60,897 nucleotides of DNA from Porodaedalea pini. Its lineage: Eukaryota; Basidiomycota; Agaricomycetes; Hymenochaetales; Hymenochaetaceae. Below the pieces are notes generated by a model. The model did not search any database, was not told the DNA's origin, and saw nothing but the letters and a program-made list of their open reading frames with translations. The first letter of the stretch is position 1; every line of letters starts with the position of its first letter. A program made the translations under genes and the position numbers. This document shows, piece after piece, positions 12,859 to 25,108 of the stretch. The DNA lies in the NCBI GenBank assembly GCA_002794775.1, contig NBAY01000137.1:1-60897 (forward strand), read 5' to 3'.

Positions 12859-13453
12859 AGGTAGGGAAAGTATAAACTCGACCAACCAAGTCACATCACT
12901 GTCACGGTCCCTGAGCACTGCATTTACCCCATTTGGAAGGACCCTAACGGCAAAAATCTCGAAGGATCCAAGGTCAACTTTCTAACTTCTAAAAAATTCC
13001 TTCCATAATTCACTGAGCTTGTCTCCTGTAGGCTCTTGCATACATTTACAAGCATAAAGAAGAGTTCATTGGGATTCTTTTGAGGTTCAGACAAACTTAC
13101 CAAATGTGGCACATGACAAATATGTTACAAATTATGTAATTACATAATATATTCCCTTCTTTGGAGCGGCAAAATATTCAGTCCAGAAAATTGAGTTGTA
13201 TCCAGAAGCCTGGAAATGCAATTCTATGGTGTTTGACAAAAGCAACATTTTTCCTTAAATAGAAAGCCCTAAACTCAATATTCAGAAAAAATAAATCCAT
13301 ACATCTGTAGCCACAGATGTCCTCTAAAGTTCTATGAGAATGAAAGATGCATTTGGGATGTTGTGTTGAAGCAATTGAGCTCGACACCGTGTGCCACCCA
13401 ATAAGGCAAGTAGGGTTGCGTCACGGTTGGTCGAGTTTATACTTTCCCTACCT
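12859..13453. mobile_element. MITE copy A (595 bp, 29-bp perfect TIR, TA duplication)
   Basis: The left end (12859-12887) starts AGGTAGGGAAAGTATAAACT and the right end (13425-13453) is its perfect inverted complement over 29 bases. TA lies on both sides (12857-12858 and 13454-13455), as for Tc1/mariner-type insertions. There is no transposase; the interior is AT-rich with two short minus-strand frames that are not convincing genes. A diverged second copy forms the frame of 26860-30220. It sits about 330 bp upstream of the aminopeptidase start. Confidence 0.85.
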
Positions 13454-16067
13454 TAGTTTTATCATCGAACTTCGGACCCAAATGAGGTCGCAACGACTCG
13501 AAAATCCAAGTTTACCGCACCAGGTCGGATCGTTCGTATGACTAGCTGATGTGGCGGCAGGTAATTAAGGAATATGTAGGGGTCCCGGGAGCTAATTCAA
13601 GTAATTGCGATAGCTTGGGTCACGTATAATTTCAGCTCCATTGGGAATGATCTGAATTCTCACGTACTATTCCTTGCCCCTCTTGATCTGTCGAAGCTCC
13701 CTTTCTGAATTGCACTGATGGTCATATATACCAAGTTATCTGTAAGGAAGTCTGGTAGCATGAACAGATGACGGTGTCCAATAGGCAAGCATACGATGAT
13801 GACGAAGGCGACGCGTTGAATTGCTAGAACAGGCGCCTCAGATGACACGTCTTTCGCTGTTCGTAACCTTCGTCTGATATGGCGGCAGTGAAGACACAGG
13901 TAAGCACGATTAAGTAATGCGAATGTCAGACGAGGTCGATAGCAGAGTCTGTATATACCCTCTCTTTTCTTTTGCGCGCTTTAAGAACAAGAACGTGACG
14001 TGGACGTGACACGTTACGAATGGTCGGCACGCCGACATCTCGTCGCGCTCTCAAGATGCTACGGGGTGACGGAGACATACTGTAGTGTCGCCTCGAAGTC
14101 GACACTAGTCTACAAAACACCTTCAACAAGAGTGTCCGCGTCGAGACGGACATCCTGCTCGTCACAAGCAAGGCCACCAATGTCATCACGGCTTCTCTGT
14201 TCTTACCCGGCATCTCAAGGGACGCTGGTCACTAAGCAAAGGCATGGCTAAGACACCTCTAGGCTCCAATAATAACAAGATGCGTCGAGTGCACCCGAGT
14301 AGCTGCAGGCGTCCCGTGATAAATCCCTACGGTCAGACAAGTTACTGCGACCTCTCGCAACCGGGCTGGTGTTCAGATGGCTAAGAGAGAAAGGTACGGG
14401 CTCATCGACACCGCTCAGGATGTTTTACTGAGACGTTTACGCTAGTAGTGCCAGCAGCCAAGCGGATTATGGGAAAAATATCTTGAAAAGTTTGTATCTA
14501 AGTGCTATCTAATTCTCGCTTATTCCATGGGTCCGCAATTACACGCACTTACTGCAAAGCTCGCAGAGACCTTCATGATAGTTTGAAGACAACCGATGTA
14601 TTTGTCGTGAGCTTGAGTCGTTGTGACAAGCGAAGAAATTTATACCTGGCGTCTTCCTCGGCTCTGCGTACACACAACCGTCAATATGTGCAGGTAGCAA
14701 AAATACAAGGAAATCAAGCGCACCTCGTACCTCACGTATACCTCTCCTTCGTGTGGGTCAAGAAATCTCCACAGATGGTCAATAGCCTCCCAACTAAGTG
14801 GAGTTTCGCAATCGCTAATTGCTCTCGCGGGAAACGAAGGGAAAACACCTGATTTGTCATCGGAAACGCTGGGACCAGGACTTGCTCGCCGGATGATGGG
14901 CTTGCAAATTGACCTTGTGGTAAAGAGCGGAGTAAAGCTCTCTGTTACGGAAAGACCCTGCTACCAAACTTTAGACTAATAGGATAGTTCTGGAGTCACA
15001 GAACCGCGAAAGAGGCACGTCTCGGCAGTGAAGCTTTGCCCATAGAAAACCAAATTGGCCAATCGAATGACTATAGCTACAAATATAAAGGCGCGGATGA
15101 TTGAGAGGCGCTTCCAGAACAAGGGCGCAGGTGTACGAAGCATGCCGAAAACTTGCTCTTGTCTGCAGGCTGCAGTCAGATCACAAATGGGATGTTCACA
15201 AACTAGAATGCTTGGCTCATGTGCCGCACTTGCATCGACGAGCGTCAATCAACTCTGACATTCTTAATTGCTGTTGTAGAGGCAGGGAAGCTCGGGTCCG
15301 TCAAGCACGTTGAAGATGTTTAATGCAGCATGCAGAAGTAGACCTAGTCGTGTTAAAGGCCTGCTGGCGCTTCCCTACAATGATGCATATGGTTCGCTTG
15401 TCCTACTTCAAACTTGGTGACCGGCAGTATTCCATATCAAGGGTGATCTTGCAGTATAGAACAATATTAATGAACGTGGAGAACGACCGTGGATCACAAC
15501 ATTCAGGCTTCAGTCTCCTCGTCGAAGTACATGACTGTCGAGCACAGCAAAACTTCGCAAGCTCGTTCTGGACGGGTTCTTCTCTTTTCTCTTTCTCTCC
15601 CTCTCAACTTGGCCGCCCGAAACCTAAAACGTCACTTTCCTTTAGAGCTACATTTTTTAGAGCTAAGTACCTGCAGGTAACTCGTTTCCATAAGGTATGG
15701 CGCCCGAATGTGTAAACTTCGAACTACATCACTTGCAATGTTTCATTTGCACGAATGTAGCAGCTGGAAGATCTCGAGGATCCAATCGTGTTCCACGACG
15801 CTGCGTTTGCTTTTCGCCCCGAAATGTTCCGAACCACTTCGCATCACTGGACAATCTAGCCAGTTTCTCTTCACACGTTTCTGCTGGCAGAAGCAGCTAT
15901 TTGACAGTTGCTTTAAAGGCCGTCGAGAAACGAGTGCGTGTTGCATTTCCCGGTACCAATGAGACTAAAGAGTAGATATTAGTGTGCTGCATATTAGACA
16001 GTATACAGCGAAAGATAGTAGCTACGAATGATGGTGAACAGACAAGGAAAGCAACGAAGCCCTATAA
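13454..16067. other. Intergenic stretch with a possible MYND-finger relic
   Basis: No complete gene is recognised. At about 15131-15235 on the plus strand a frame reads CRLQSDHKWDVHKLEC, which resembles the end of a MYND zinc finger (Q..DW..HK.EC), but a metal-binding Cys is missing and no SET-domain sequence was found on either side. Other frames (13926-14213 minus, 14502-14852 plus, 15323-15715 plus) show no motifs. Best read as decayed or non-coding DNA. Confidence 0.35.
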
Positions 16068-17158
16068 TCACCACACTTTCGTATTCTCCGTGGCCGCTTC
16101 CGCAAGTAGACCCGTCTTCTCCAATGTCTCTAACAGTTTGCGCTCAATCGCATCCTGCTCCTCGCACGGAACCCCCTTGCTCGCGGCGATGGTTTTCAGC
16201 CTGCGGAGCTTCGCCTTGTGCTCGCGGTACTTTTTATCCGTCCCGAATATGAAGTCGAGGTAGCGGAACGACGTGCTGTAGTTGCTCGCGAACGCCATGT
16301 GGTGGAAATCGTGATGTTCGGCTCCAGACCAGAATGGAAGGATGTGTTGCAGGGACCAGGGAAAATCTGTCAGAGCCGTCAGTGAAAGAGATGGTATGCG
16401 TATAAAATGAAGAGAATGCACCGTATCCGGAATGAGCGTCAATCGCTTGGAATAGTCGTAGTGCAACCCAGAGGTATACAGTGATGACATGGAGCGAGTG
16501 CGTGAAGTAGCAGTAGAGCAGCGGGCCAGCGAAAGTGCCGGAAGCGAGAACGACAACTTCCACAGGATGCGAGTATTCGGCGACGAGTCCAAACGGTGCG
16601 GAGTACCTGTGGTGCCATTTGTGGATTGTCCTGTACAGCGGCCCGTAGTGCATCGTTCGATGGACGCAATAGGTATACAGATCTTCAAAGATGAAGAACA
16701 GCGCTATTTGACTGAACATCTCAGGCCAAGAAGGGAAAGGAACCTGCCACGTTGCCATCCCAATGGACTCTGCAAGTGGATGGAACAGCCATATCTGCGC
16801 GCAATGTAGAAATTAACGAGTCATGCGAAGCAAAGTCGAACAACTGACTCACCTGAGGCAGCTCGAGCGTAAAATGTGTGATCAAAACCAACTTCATGCA
16901 CTCCCACTGCTGCTCCGCCGAAGGGATCTTGTTGGGTTGGATCTTCCACCTGCGAAAATAGGGAATGGCGTCGATGATAATCCAGGGGATGCACCGTCCG
17001 AAATACGCAGTCTCATGTAAGAGGAAAAGCATGAGACCCGTGGCGATCGTAATGTCGTCGAATGAGAGGTACCATTGTGTCCACTTCACCTCCAGCCAGT
17101 TGAGTTGCGCAAAGTCGACATTTGAATAGTCTGCGCTCTCGAGGGTCGCGTTGAGCAT
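16068..17158 (-). CDS. ERG25: C-4 methylsterol oxidase (ERG25)
   Basis: It oxidises the C-4 methyl groups of 4,4-dimethylzymosterol in ergosterol synthesis, in the ER membrane with a di-iron centre. Start ATG 17158; exons 17158-16853, 16794-16422 and 16366-16068 join with phases 0 and 1, giving 325 residues, the normal family size. The three histidine boxes are present: HRTMH (HX3H), HKWHH (HX2HH) and HHDFHH. Several hydrophobic segments precede them. The C-terminus is hydrophilic and Lys-rich. Both introns (58 and 55 nt) are GT-AG. No broken frame or odd residue was seen; this is a confident housekeeping gene. Confidence 0.94.
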
Positions 17159-17941
17159 TGTGCAGACAGTAAAAAGACTTTAGACGTTGGTTGATAGCCT
17201 AAATGTGTCCCTGGCAGCAACAGGGGGTGACCCTGGTCGATCAGGTAAGCCCAGATAAGTCTCGGACTGTCTCGAATACATGTTTGATTCGAGCGCGTCC
17301 GAGTCTGCCTGATGGAAGACGGGAGTAAAAGAGATAGATCTCGCGTAGAAAAGTTAAGTGTTACACGTCGAAGCAGACTACGCCATCATGATTGTTCGGC
17401 GCTGATACTATGACAGCCAACTGGTCTTCGTTCCTGTTGGAGTTCGCTTCCCGTCATAAACTTGTATGTCCACCGCATTCTGGACAACGTTCAAAGACAA
17501 AGCAGTCTACGGTCACACCAAATGAGGGAGTTTGACGCGAGCCCGGTCACAATTCTGAGAAGCCGACGGCTGGCTGTATTTACCTTATCAAATATAGCAC
17601 TGCTTTCTAGCGGCGCTGAGAAATTTCCGACTTCTCTTCCCGATGATTTGATAGTGATGCGTCTGTCTTCCATTACGCCCTATCACCCGGCAATTCACGT
17701 AGGTTTTGTCTTTTCCTGGTAAATCATACTCTCCGCTTTCTCGCCGTGAAGCAGTGCGTGGAGGGCATGGGCGCCTTGGACACCAGCAGGGCGTCAAACT
17801 TCATCTAAGTGACACAGCAAGTTAGGATCAGCAGTACAAACGTCGAACGAAACGTTGTATTGGATCATCCTCATACTTTGTGCCGCAAGCCGTTTCTACT
17901 CTCATCTGCTACCACACCTCATCTACCGCCATAGATTCGGG
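17159..17941. other. Divergent intergenic region between ERG25 and the esterase
   Basis: The two flanking genes are transcribed away from each other, so this 780-bp stretch should hold both promoters. Short frames (17462-17722 plus, 17588-17797 minus) have no motifs. The plus-strand frame of the esterase extends upstream to 17855 but without an ATG. Confidence 0.45.
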
Positions 17942-19215
17942 ATGTTTGAATTCCGTCGCCAACCATTCAAAACTGTATATTATCTCATCTTTGGCTTGGG
18001 CGCCGTATGTGTCCGGCTTCCGTTCTGGGTCATCACGGCCATACCTCCCTCACTGCGCCCGCGCAGGAGCTGGACGCTTGGTCGGACAGTTCTCGTTGCC
18101 GCCATGCATGCTTTTGTCGAAACATGGTACGGCGCTGGTATGCCAAAGTTTCCCGGACAGGACCCAGAAGATATTGTTAAATCAGGAAAGGCTGAGGAAC
18201 TCGGCTTCGTCTGGGTCTCGCCCATTACTTCCCAATTCGTCGCCGGCGAGATAAAGGACCTGGCACAGCTCAATGCTGTTTCTCCACAGAAAACGTTTGG
18301 ATATTGGTACACAGCCTCGTCATTTGAAGGAAAATCTGATCAGGTAGCGCGAAAGAACGAGAAAGTCGTTCTCCATCTGCATGGTAAGCTGGTAAATTAC
18401 ATCTATGCAAACTCGGCTGTGATACTTAAAGAGGCAAAGGTGGCGGTTATGTTGTCAGCACCCCACATCCGAAGGGAGGCGCAATCGTTACAGTTGCGCA
18501 TGGTATTCTGGAAAATACCGATACATTTTCGCGCGTCTTCGCATGTGGATTCCGTATCAGTTCTTCTGCTCCGTTTCCTGCCGCCAATGCCTTTCCGGCG
18601 GCACTCCTCGACGCTCTTTCTGGTTACAACTATCTCATAAATGAGCTCCAGTTCCTCCCAGAAAACATTATCATCGGTGGCGATTCATCGGGTGGTCATC
18701 TTGCTATAGCACTTGTACGCTACCTCGTACTACAACACTTTCCAGAGCTGCCTGTCCCCGCCGGAGTCTTACTCCTTTCGCCGATGACAGAATGGTGCAA
18801 CACACATTCCGGAAAAGGTTCTTCACTGGAGCGGAACAGGAGGGCAGATTTTGCAACCAAGTTCTTCGAGGGCTACACACTGCGAAGCCTCATCGGAAAC
18901 ATGAAGCGCGAGGACGCGGAAGTCAACCAGTGGATATCACCCTCGTCTCTCCGTCTCACGCATGCCAGTGGTCTCTTCAAGGGATTTCCAAAAACTTTCA
19001 TAGTCATCGGAGACGCAGAAGTCGACCTGGATTCTGTGCGCACCTTGCGCGATCGCCTCATCGCCGACATTGGCAGCGATGGTGTTACGTATTTCGAGAA
19101 AAAGGATGCGACTCACGATTTCGTTGGGATGCCTTGGCACGAGCCTGAGCGATCCGAAGCGTTGAAGGATGTTGGGGTATGGATCGAGTCTCTTTGGGGC
19201 CGGGCAGCGGTCTAG
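17942..19215 (+). CDS. Alpha/beta-hydrolase-3 family esterase (HSL-like)
   Basis: A serine esterase or lipase-like hydrolase. Start ATG 17942 (MFEFRRQPFKT) is chosen because the open frame upstream has no ATG. Exons 17942-18383 and 18440-19215 join across a 56-nt intron in phase 1, giving 405 residues. A hydrophobic N-terminal segment (about residues 10-35) suggests membrane anchoring. The oxyanion-hole motif HGGG is created exactly at the splice junction; the nucleophile motif is GGDSSGG, and the acid and base are probably in IGDAEVD and ATHDF. Substrate cannot be deduced; such enzymes in basidiomycetes act on diverse esters. No disruption seen. Confidence 0.87.
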
Positions 19216-19684
19216 GGTTTGACATGTTCTTCTGCCCTGTCTGTGCGTGGATCAGAGACATGATCTTCCGAACATCTTGTTTGGTAACTGTCTTTAGTTT
19301 GACTTCTTGTACATTTTCAAATGAACCTCGTCAGCGCGTGAACACGATAATTGTTATCATAATCAAGGTACGAAGACAGCGAGTCTGTACCACTGAAACC
19401 CTGCTATCGAACTCTAAATTTTTAATTTGGCTTGATCGTGATAGACATTAGAAACATAAACAAAGCCCGATTCGATCTTTTAGAATTGATTTTGAACTCC
19501 GCGGGAGACCGAAAAGTTAAAATACGTTCCGGTAGAAATTCAGAAGGCCCCAACGTGGGCCGCCCATAACTCTTCAACGATCTGTCATCAAGGCGGCGCC
19601 TCGAGGGTTGTGGCACATACGACGCGCACGAACTCCTTTTTTTTGCCACTCTCGCTCGCCCTGACTCTTGAAGAACGATCTGTC
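19216..19684. other. Intergenic stretch
   Basis: It holds the esterase 3' region and the promoter of the next gene. Nothing specific is recognised. Confidence 0.4.
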
Positions 19685-21224
19685 ATGTCTGCTAGCGGAG
19701 TCGACCTTTTCAATTTGCTTCCGCCCATTGACGATTACAACCTTATCGGTATAATGGTAGCGACCCTGATTTACGGTGAGATTTACTCCCGTACATTTGC
19801 AGAGACATTTGAGCTCATTGTATTTTCATGCGCACTTAGGAGCGAAGTAAGTGATTGTATAACTCCCATCGCTTTCCTCACACTCATCCATCTCCAGCGC
19901 GTTGCTTTATGTCTCTTGCATGTACATCTTAGCTCGGCGGACCTCATCAGGAAAGGGTCAATGGTTAGTGCTCTTTCCGATCTGTCTAACTAATAATTCT
20001 TACCTCCAAACTACGCAAAAGGCCGCTGCTTGTAACAAGCACGATATTGTTTGTTCTAGCTACGTTGCACATCGGGTCCTCCCTACAACAGGTCCGGGAA
20101 GCATTTATCCAAGCTCCAAGAACGTCAGTTCCTGCCGCATCCCTTCTGTACTGGACAACTATCACAACACCCGCAGGAAGGCTCAAGTCATACTCTTACC
20201 CTCTCCTCGTGAGCATGATTTACGTCACACTATGCTATACATACGATTTGAGTGGTGCATGCACTCTAGGACACCACTCAAGATATCGTCCTCATATGGC
20301 GATTATATTTAGTGTGGGCCAAGAACTGGAAAGTCATTGTTGTGCCAGTAAGATACCAGTCCAAATCACATTTATCTGTAAAGGATGAGCTTAACGCACA
20401 ATACATTATTTCTAGATCATGCTTGAGTTCTGTCACACTGGTTCGTGAATCCTTTTTCAGTTTCTCCTCGTTCTTTGGCTGATTTTGTGGACAGCTTTTG
20501 CTCTATGTGACACGGCCAGTTCGTTGAAACCAGGAGCCTCGAACGATGCGCAGAGCGCTATAAACGTGATTGCCTTATCATTTCTCGGCTCGGTGAACCT
20601 CTCGACCACCATCGGAATCGCTGGTCGACTTTGGCATCTTGGACGTACCTCCGTCGTGCGCTCATACGTTACAACCGGTCCCGATACGAACAGATACTTG
20701 GCGCCGATACTTACTGTCGTCGAGTCTGGTGCCATCTTCACGAGCTCGATGATCGCGCTCCTTGTTTTTATTATCCTGGATAGTCCTTTACTGGTTCTGA
20801 TGATTAGCATATCAGCGCAGCTTGCGGTACGTCCTACCTTTCTTTGCATCGTTCCAGTCCGTACTGCAGGCTGAACAGAAACAAAAAGGCATTCACGCCT
20901 TTCTTGATCGTCGTTCGCGTCGGATTTGGATTCACGCATGGGCCCGGAAATCAGCCAAAGGAAGCTGTCGACACGAACATCCGCTTTGGTGCTGCGAATG
21001 CTTCAAGATCAACTGGCACAGCAGTCAACTCGTTTAGTGCGGCTCGCGTGAGATCTCCATCTCTCACTGAAAACGATGATTACCCGCTGGAAGATCTTGG
21101 GGGAGACCTCGAAAACGGAAAAGAGTCGAGCTTGAAAAATGGCAGGCGAGATGATGTCTTCCTTGTAGATATCGAGTCACCTCTGCGCAAAGAAAGCCCC
21201 AGAGCGTCAACGCCTGTTGACTAG
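19685..21224 (+). CDS. Seven-helix membrane protein of the same unnamed family as 3595-4712
   Basis: Start ATG 19685. Exons 19685-19775, 19840-19846, 19898-19963, 20022-20208, 20270-20347, 20461-20826 and 20889-21224 join in frame to 376 residues. Family landmarks: QWPLLVTS before helix 2, ATLHIGSSLQQ, LIWRLYLVWAKNWK, VESGAIFTSS, and VVRVGFGF before a hydrophilic tail of about 100 residues rich in Ser, Asp and Glu. The second exon is only 7 nt (GAGCGAA), but it is needed to keep the frame and gives the expected YGAN start of helix 1. Helix packing suggests a receptor- or sensor-like fold; no ligand or partner is known. Confidence 0.78.
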
Positions 21225-22035
21225 CATTACCGCATATGACCCACATCTCCCTACGAACGAGTCACCATTTCGATAGACGCTTCCAATGTACATGCTACTG
21301 TAGTTATCATATTGAGAATCATTATTATTTATCAACCATAAGTCTGAGTCTGGGCCTTTATTTAAGCAATGACGACCGGTGCATACAGAAGATGTCGCTG
21401 ACGGACCAGAGTATTCCCATATCAAATGAAAAAGGGATGCCGGTACAGGATTGCAGCCCTCTGATGCATAGTACGGAGTTCACGGACGAAGCTACAGCTA
21501 CCAAAGGCAGATCAAAGGATCATGATAGTGCGGAGCCTCCAGCTTAGATGTATCAAGATGCATTAATCTGACTGATGTGTCTCCCCTTCAATAATAGAAA
21601 GGGTTCTAGATATTAGGTACAGGATTTGGATGTGATCGGACGTAAAGCGGGAAACTGTTCGTGACCAGGACTGTCCAATTAGGATTGGCTTTTGCTGATC
21701 AAACTTGTGAGAGTTTTGTGGTGGGTCCGTCGAGGCGGCGGGGACACGAGGTGATGCCAGTGGTGAATGTACGCAGACTCGGAGGGCACTGTGCGCGTCT
21801 GAAAGCGTGCGAACTGGCTACTTAGCATGGGTCCGTTCTCGTCTCCAATGCGAGGGTTGGACAGAATATACGAAGACGTAGAGATGAATGTAACCTCTCC
21901 CGACTTTATACTAACGTAATCTGCTGTAAACTAGATTGGTAAACAGGTTGGACCGATTCAAAATTTGCTACATAGAATAAAGACCATGTGTAAACCAAAT
22001 GCAGTATATCAGACGTTTGATAGACATGCGCTGAT
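21225..22035. other. Convergent intergenic region
   Basis: This lies between the 3' ends of the seven-helix gene and the dynamin gene. A plus-strand frame at 21236-21547 has no recognisable feature and is probably chance. Confidence 0.4.
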
Positions 22036-25000
22036 TTACACCCCAAGACTCGTGAAGTTATTGAGCTTGGTGATAATCCCCATAAGCCGCTCTTTGACCT
22101 GCTCAAGCGTGGTGCGCCGCGACGTTATATTGGGATCCTCACTGAGAAGGCGAGCTGCTGTCTCCTTGTTGTCCGACTCGTCCAGCCGCAGACCAGTGAT
22201 TAGAGCCAGCTGCATGCTGTTTCCGAGGCCTTTCAGAAAATCAACGTCGATGAGACGGGGTAGGTTGTCGATGATGCGCTAATTTCCAGCCAAAACAGGA
22301 TTCAGTCAGAACGGTTCCCGTTGTGAAAGTTCTCAGAATTCATGTTGGGACGGCTCACCTTGTATGCAACACGGAAGTACGCTGAGACTTCAGCCATCAA
22401 TATGAGCTCCTGCTCGTACGGATCTGGCCCATCCAAGCGCGATAACTCTTCTTCACGGCAATGCTTACCGATCGCTGCAAGGCCTGTCAGAGCAGCCTGC
22501 ACGAGTTCGGGATTCGAGAATGTCCCCCCCTGCTTCTCCTGTGCGATAAACTATCTTAGTACTAGTCAAACCTTATGGGACTTAGCAATACCTGGCGCTG
22601 CTTTCGGAAAGACGTGAGATACTTATATCTGTAACTGGATAAGTAATGCTCATTCAGAGTGAACGGATCCTTTTCGAGCTCGAGAAGCCATTAAATACGA
22701 TCGAGTGTTGTCTTCTTTGCACGGTCTAACTCCTGCTCGACAATGTTCCTAGATTTTGGTCGTCCTTGACTCAGTGCCGATTCGGTAAAACAATCTCTGA
22801 TTCAGGATAATATGCCTACCTTACTTGGTCGCAGAGACCGCCGTTCGAGTATTTTTCGAAATGTTGCGCCATAAGGCCATCTAGACAGCATTGGTACGCG
22901 ACACACACCGTGTCGAAGCAGACGTGCGCGTGTTGCGTCCACATCACGAAGCACTCCTCGATAAAGTGCACCTTTGCTTATAGGGGACGTTGAATGGCAG
23001 TTCACGTGTCGTCAAACTAAATTTTGTGATTGATCGTCTGAGATTCACCTAACTGAAAACCGCAATACTAGCTACTCACCGATGAATAAGCTCGTGCACA
23101 TCTTCGAGTAACATAGGTTCCTGTATTGAACAGAACTTGTGTTCAATCTCTTCCTCGATAACGTTGGAGGACTCCGATCCATGAGGTACGTTGGAAGAGG
23201 ACTCAGAGTCCGTGTCCTCCTCCCTCTCGGCTCTAAGAAACGGGACAAAGTTTGGTCTCGTGGTGAGAATTTCTGCCTTGAATGACTCATACGCAGGGCG
23301 ACTGGCTTGGATGAGACTCTCGTGTCCGGCAAGTCCACGGACATGGCTATTCAAATGGGAAGTGAATTCCGTCACTAGTTTCAGCAGTTCTGCCAGAGGG
23401 TTCTCAGAGGGTGGCGGCGGAAGCTCATGCAGATCACGCAAGATAAAGCGCAGCGACGAGTGTGAGTCTTGCTTAAGTTTTGGTAACCTACAAACAGACA
23501 GTAAGCATGAACATACCAGGCGATACAGCTCAGCTCGATTAAACAACAAAAGTACATAACGCGAAAACGTACGTTTTCTCAATCAATTGGCTGAGGAGAG
23601 TGCTGAGCTGCTTCGTGAGATTCGAAACACCCATGCGCTGTCGCACCTTCAGGTCCTGGTTGCGCCACGGCGACTGGTTAGAAAAGAACGAATGCTCGCG
23701 CTCGCGGCCTTCCTCGTATGTGGGCTTCTCCTGCAGCTCGGAGATGCCAGCCTGCTTTGTGACGTAATAACCATGTGTAAGGGGGTACTTCCGTCCTGCG
23801 AGGACATCGAGCCAGTCTGCGTGCTCTCCGTCCTGCAGCGTATCCGGCTTCGTCAGCACGCCTACATACATGCAGAACATTGTGTCAGGGAATGTGAATG
23901 GATGAGTGAGCGTTTGCCAGAAGGCTTACCTATGGTGCGGGTACCTTTCGGATCTGCTTCTTTAGCAAGGAGCGCGGCACTCTGGTTTTGAATATCGTCT
24001 GCAAGACCGTAAAATAAACACATGCATGGCAAGTCACAAGAACACTCCCGCTTGCCTCTCATTGTTATTGTCAGAAGTATTAGCGCATTCCCCGATATGT
24101 TCTCTCTGACAAGATTCTTGATCAGGTCGATGTTTGCAGGATCCTCTCCCTCTGCTACATTCGAAATGATACCTGTCGCGATGCATGTTTCAGTCAGGAG
24201 CCTATGTCTTATAGACTAGGACGGTGAGAACCTGGAAGATCGATGAACGAGAGATTCGTCACATCCGGACTATAGATGTCTAAGCATACGACATTTGCAG
24301 AGAACTGCAATTGCAGTCTCGAGCCGAGGGGTGGTTCTCCAGGTCGCAAGCTTTCAATATCGAGGTCGACAAAACGTTCTTCCGACACGCTAGGGTTGAG
24401 AATCGCAAGCTGCGCCCTCCGCAGCATCTCTTCCAATTCACTACAATGTGTCCTGTCCAGCGCCCAGCCTTTTTATGATAGTATAGCGAACACACCTTTT
24501 GTCACGCAGAAGTGGTCCAAACTTTGTTTCCTTGACCTCGCCCACCGCAATCCCATGTTCATCCTTTTCGATGCGGAGGAAAACTTGGCACCAGAAAGGC
24601 TCGGGAGAGTATGACAGCCGACATTCCATAGGGCATCTGGAGAGTATTGAGGTAGGAATGAGTTTATCCATAGCGTTCTTTTACGCCCTAGCAGACTGAC
24701 CTTGTGCATGTTCCAGATGCGCGAGGGACAGTAATCTGCGTCACGATATCAATCCGTGTTCAGTGAAGAAGTCGAATTATAAAAGGCGGGTACCTTTGTG
24801 ATAGCTTCAACGAGCGAGCTCTTTCCCGCCGACTGATTACCTATGACGGCGATGCGTGGCAAGTCAATATCCGCCTGCGCTCTAACAATTCAAAAAGTGA
24901 AGAATATTAAGCTCAATGTTTACATTCATCGTCGCTCTGCCTGCATCAGCGCACGACCGAATACTGAAAGAACTCACCCGAGTGCACGAAGGTCAGTGAT

Positions 25001-25108
25001 GAGTTTGACAAGTGCATGGACTTTCTTTGCATATGTCTGCCCGGCGATATTGGCCCTTGCTTCAGCCTTTTGACCAGGCTTTCCAGACGCTGAACTTGGT
25101 GCTGCCAT
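22036..25108 (-). CDS. Dynamin-family GTPase (Mx/DRP-like) with an internal nonsense codon
   Basis: A large membrane-remodelling GTPase. Start ATG 25108, stop ending 22036. G1 is GNQSAGKSS, the switch region reads GTCTRCP, G3 is DLPG at an exon end, and G4 is TKPD. The dynamin middle domain follows (SNLTKQLSTLLSQ) and a GED-like C-terminus (from about 22280) closes the protein. Introns are short GT-AG, except 24055-23999, which is GC-AG. One defect is visible: the frame reads LDRI, then TAA (22693-22691), then WLLELEK, where relatives have Gln, so CAA became TAA. The rest downstream is well preserved. Taken literally, the allele encodes a protein lacking the stalk end and GED; sequencing error or recent loss are the alternatives. 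Confidence 0.88.

Noticed and set aside
15131..15235. MYND zinc-finger gene
   Set aside because: Only the last part of the motif resembles MYND, a metal-binding Cys is absent and no SET domain was found nearby.
17855..17941. Upstream extension of the esterase frame
   Set aside because: It begins with TTG and contains no ATG; the ATG at 17942 matches the usual family N-terminus.
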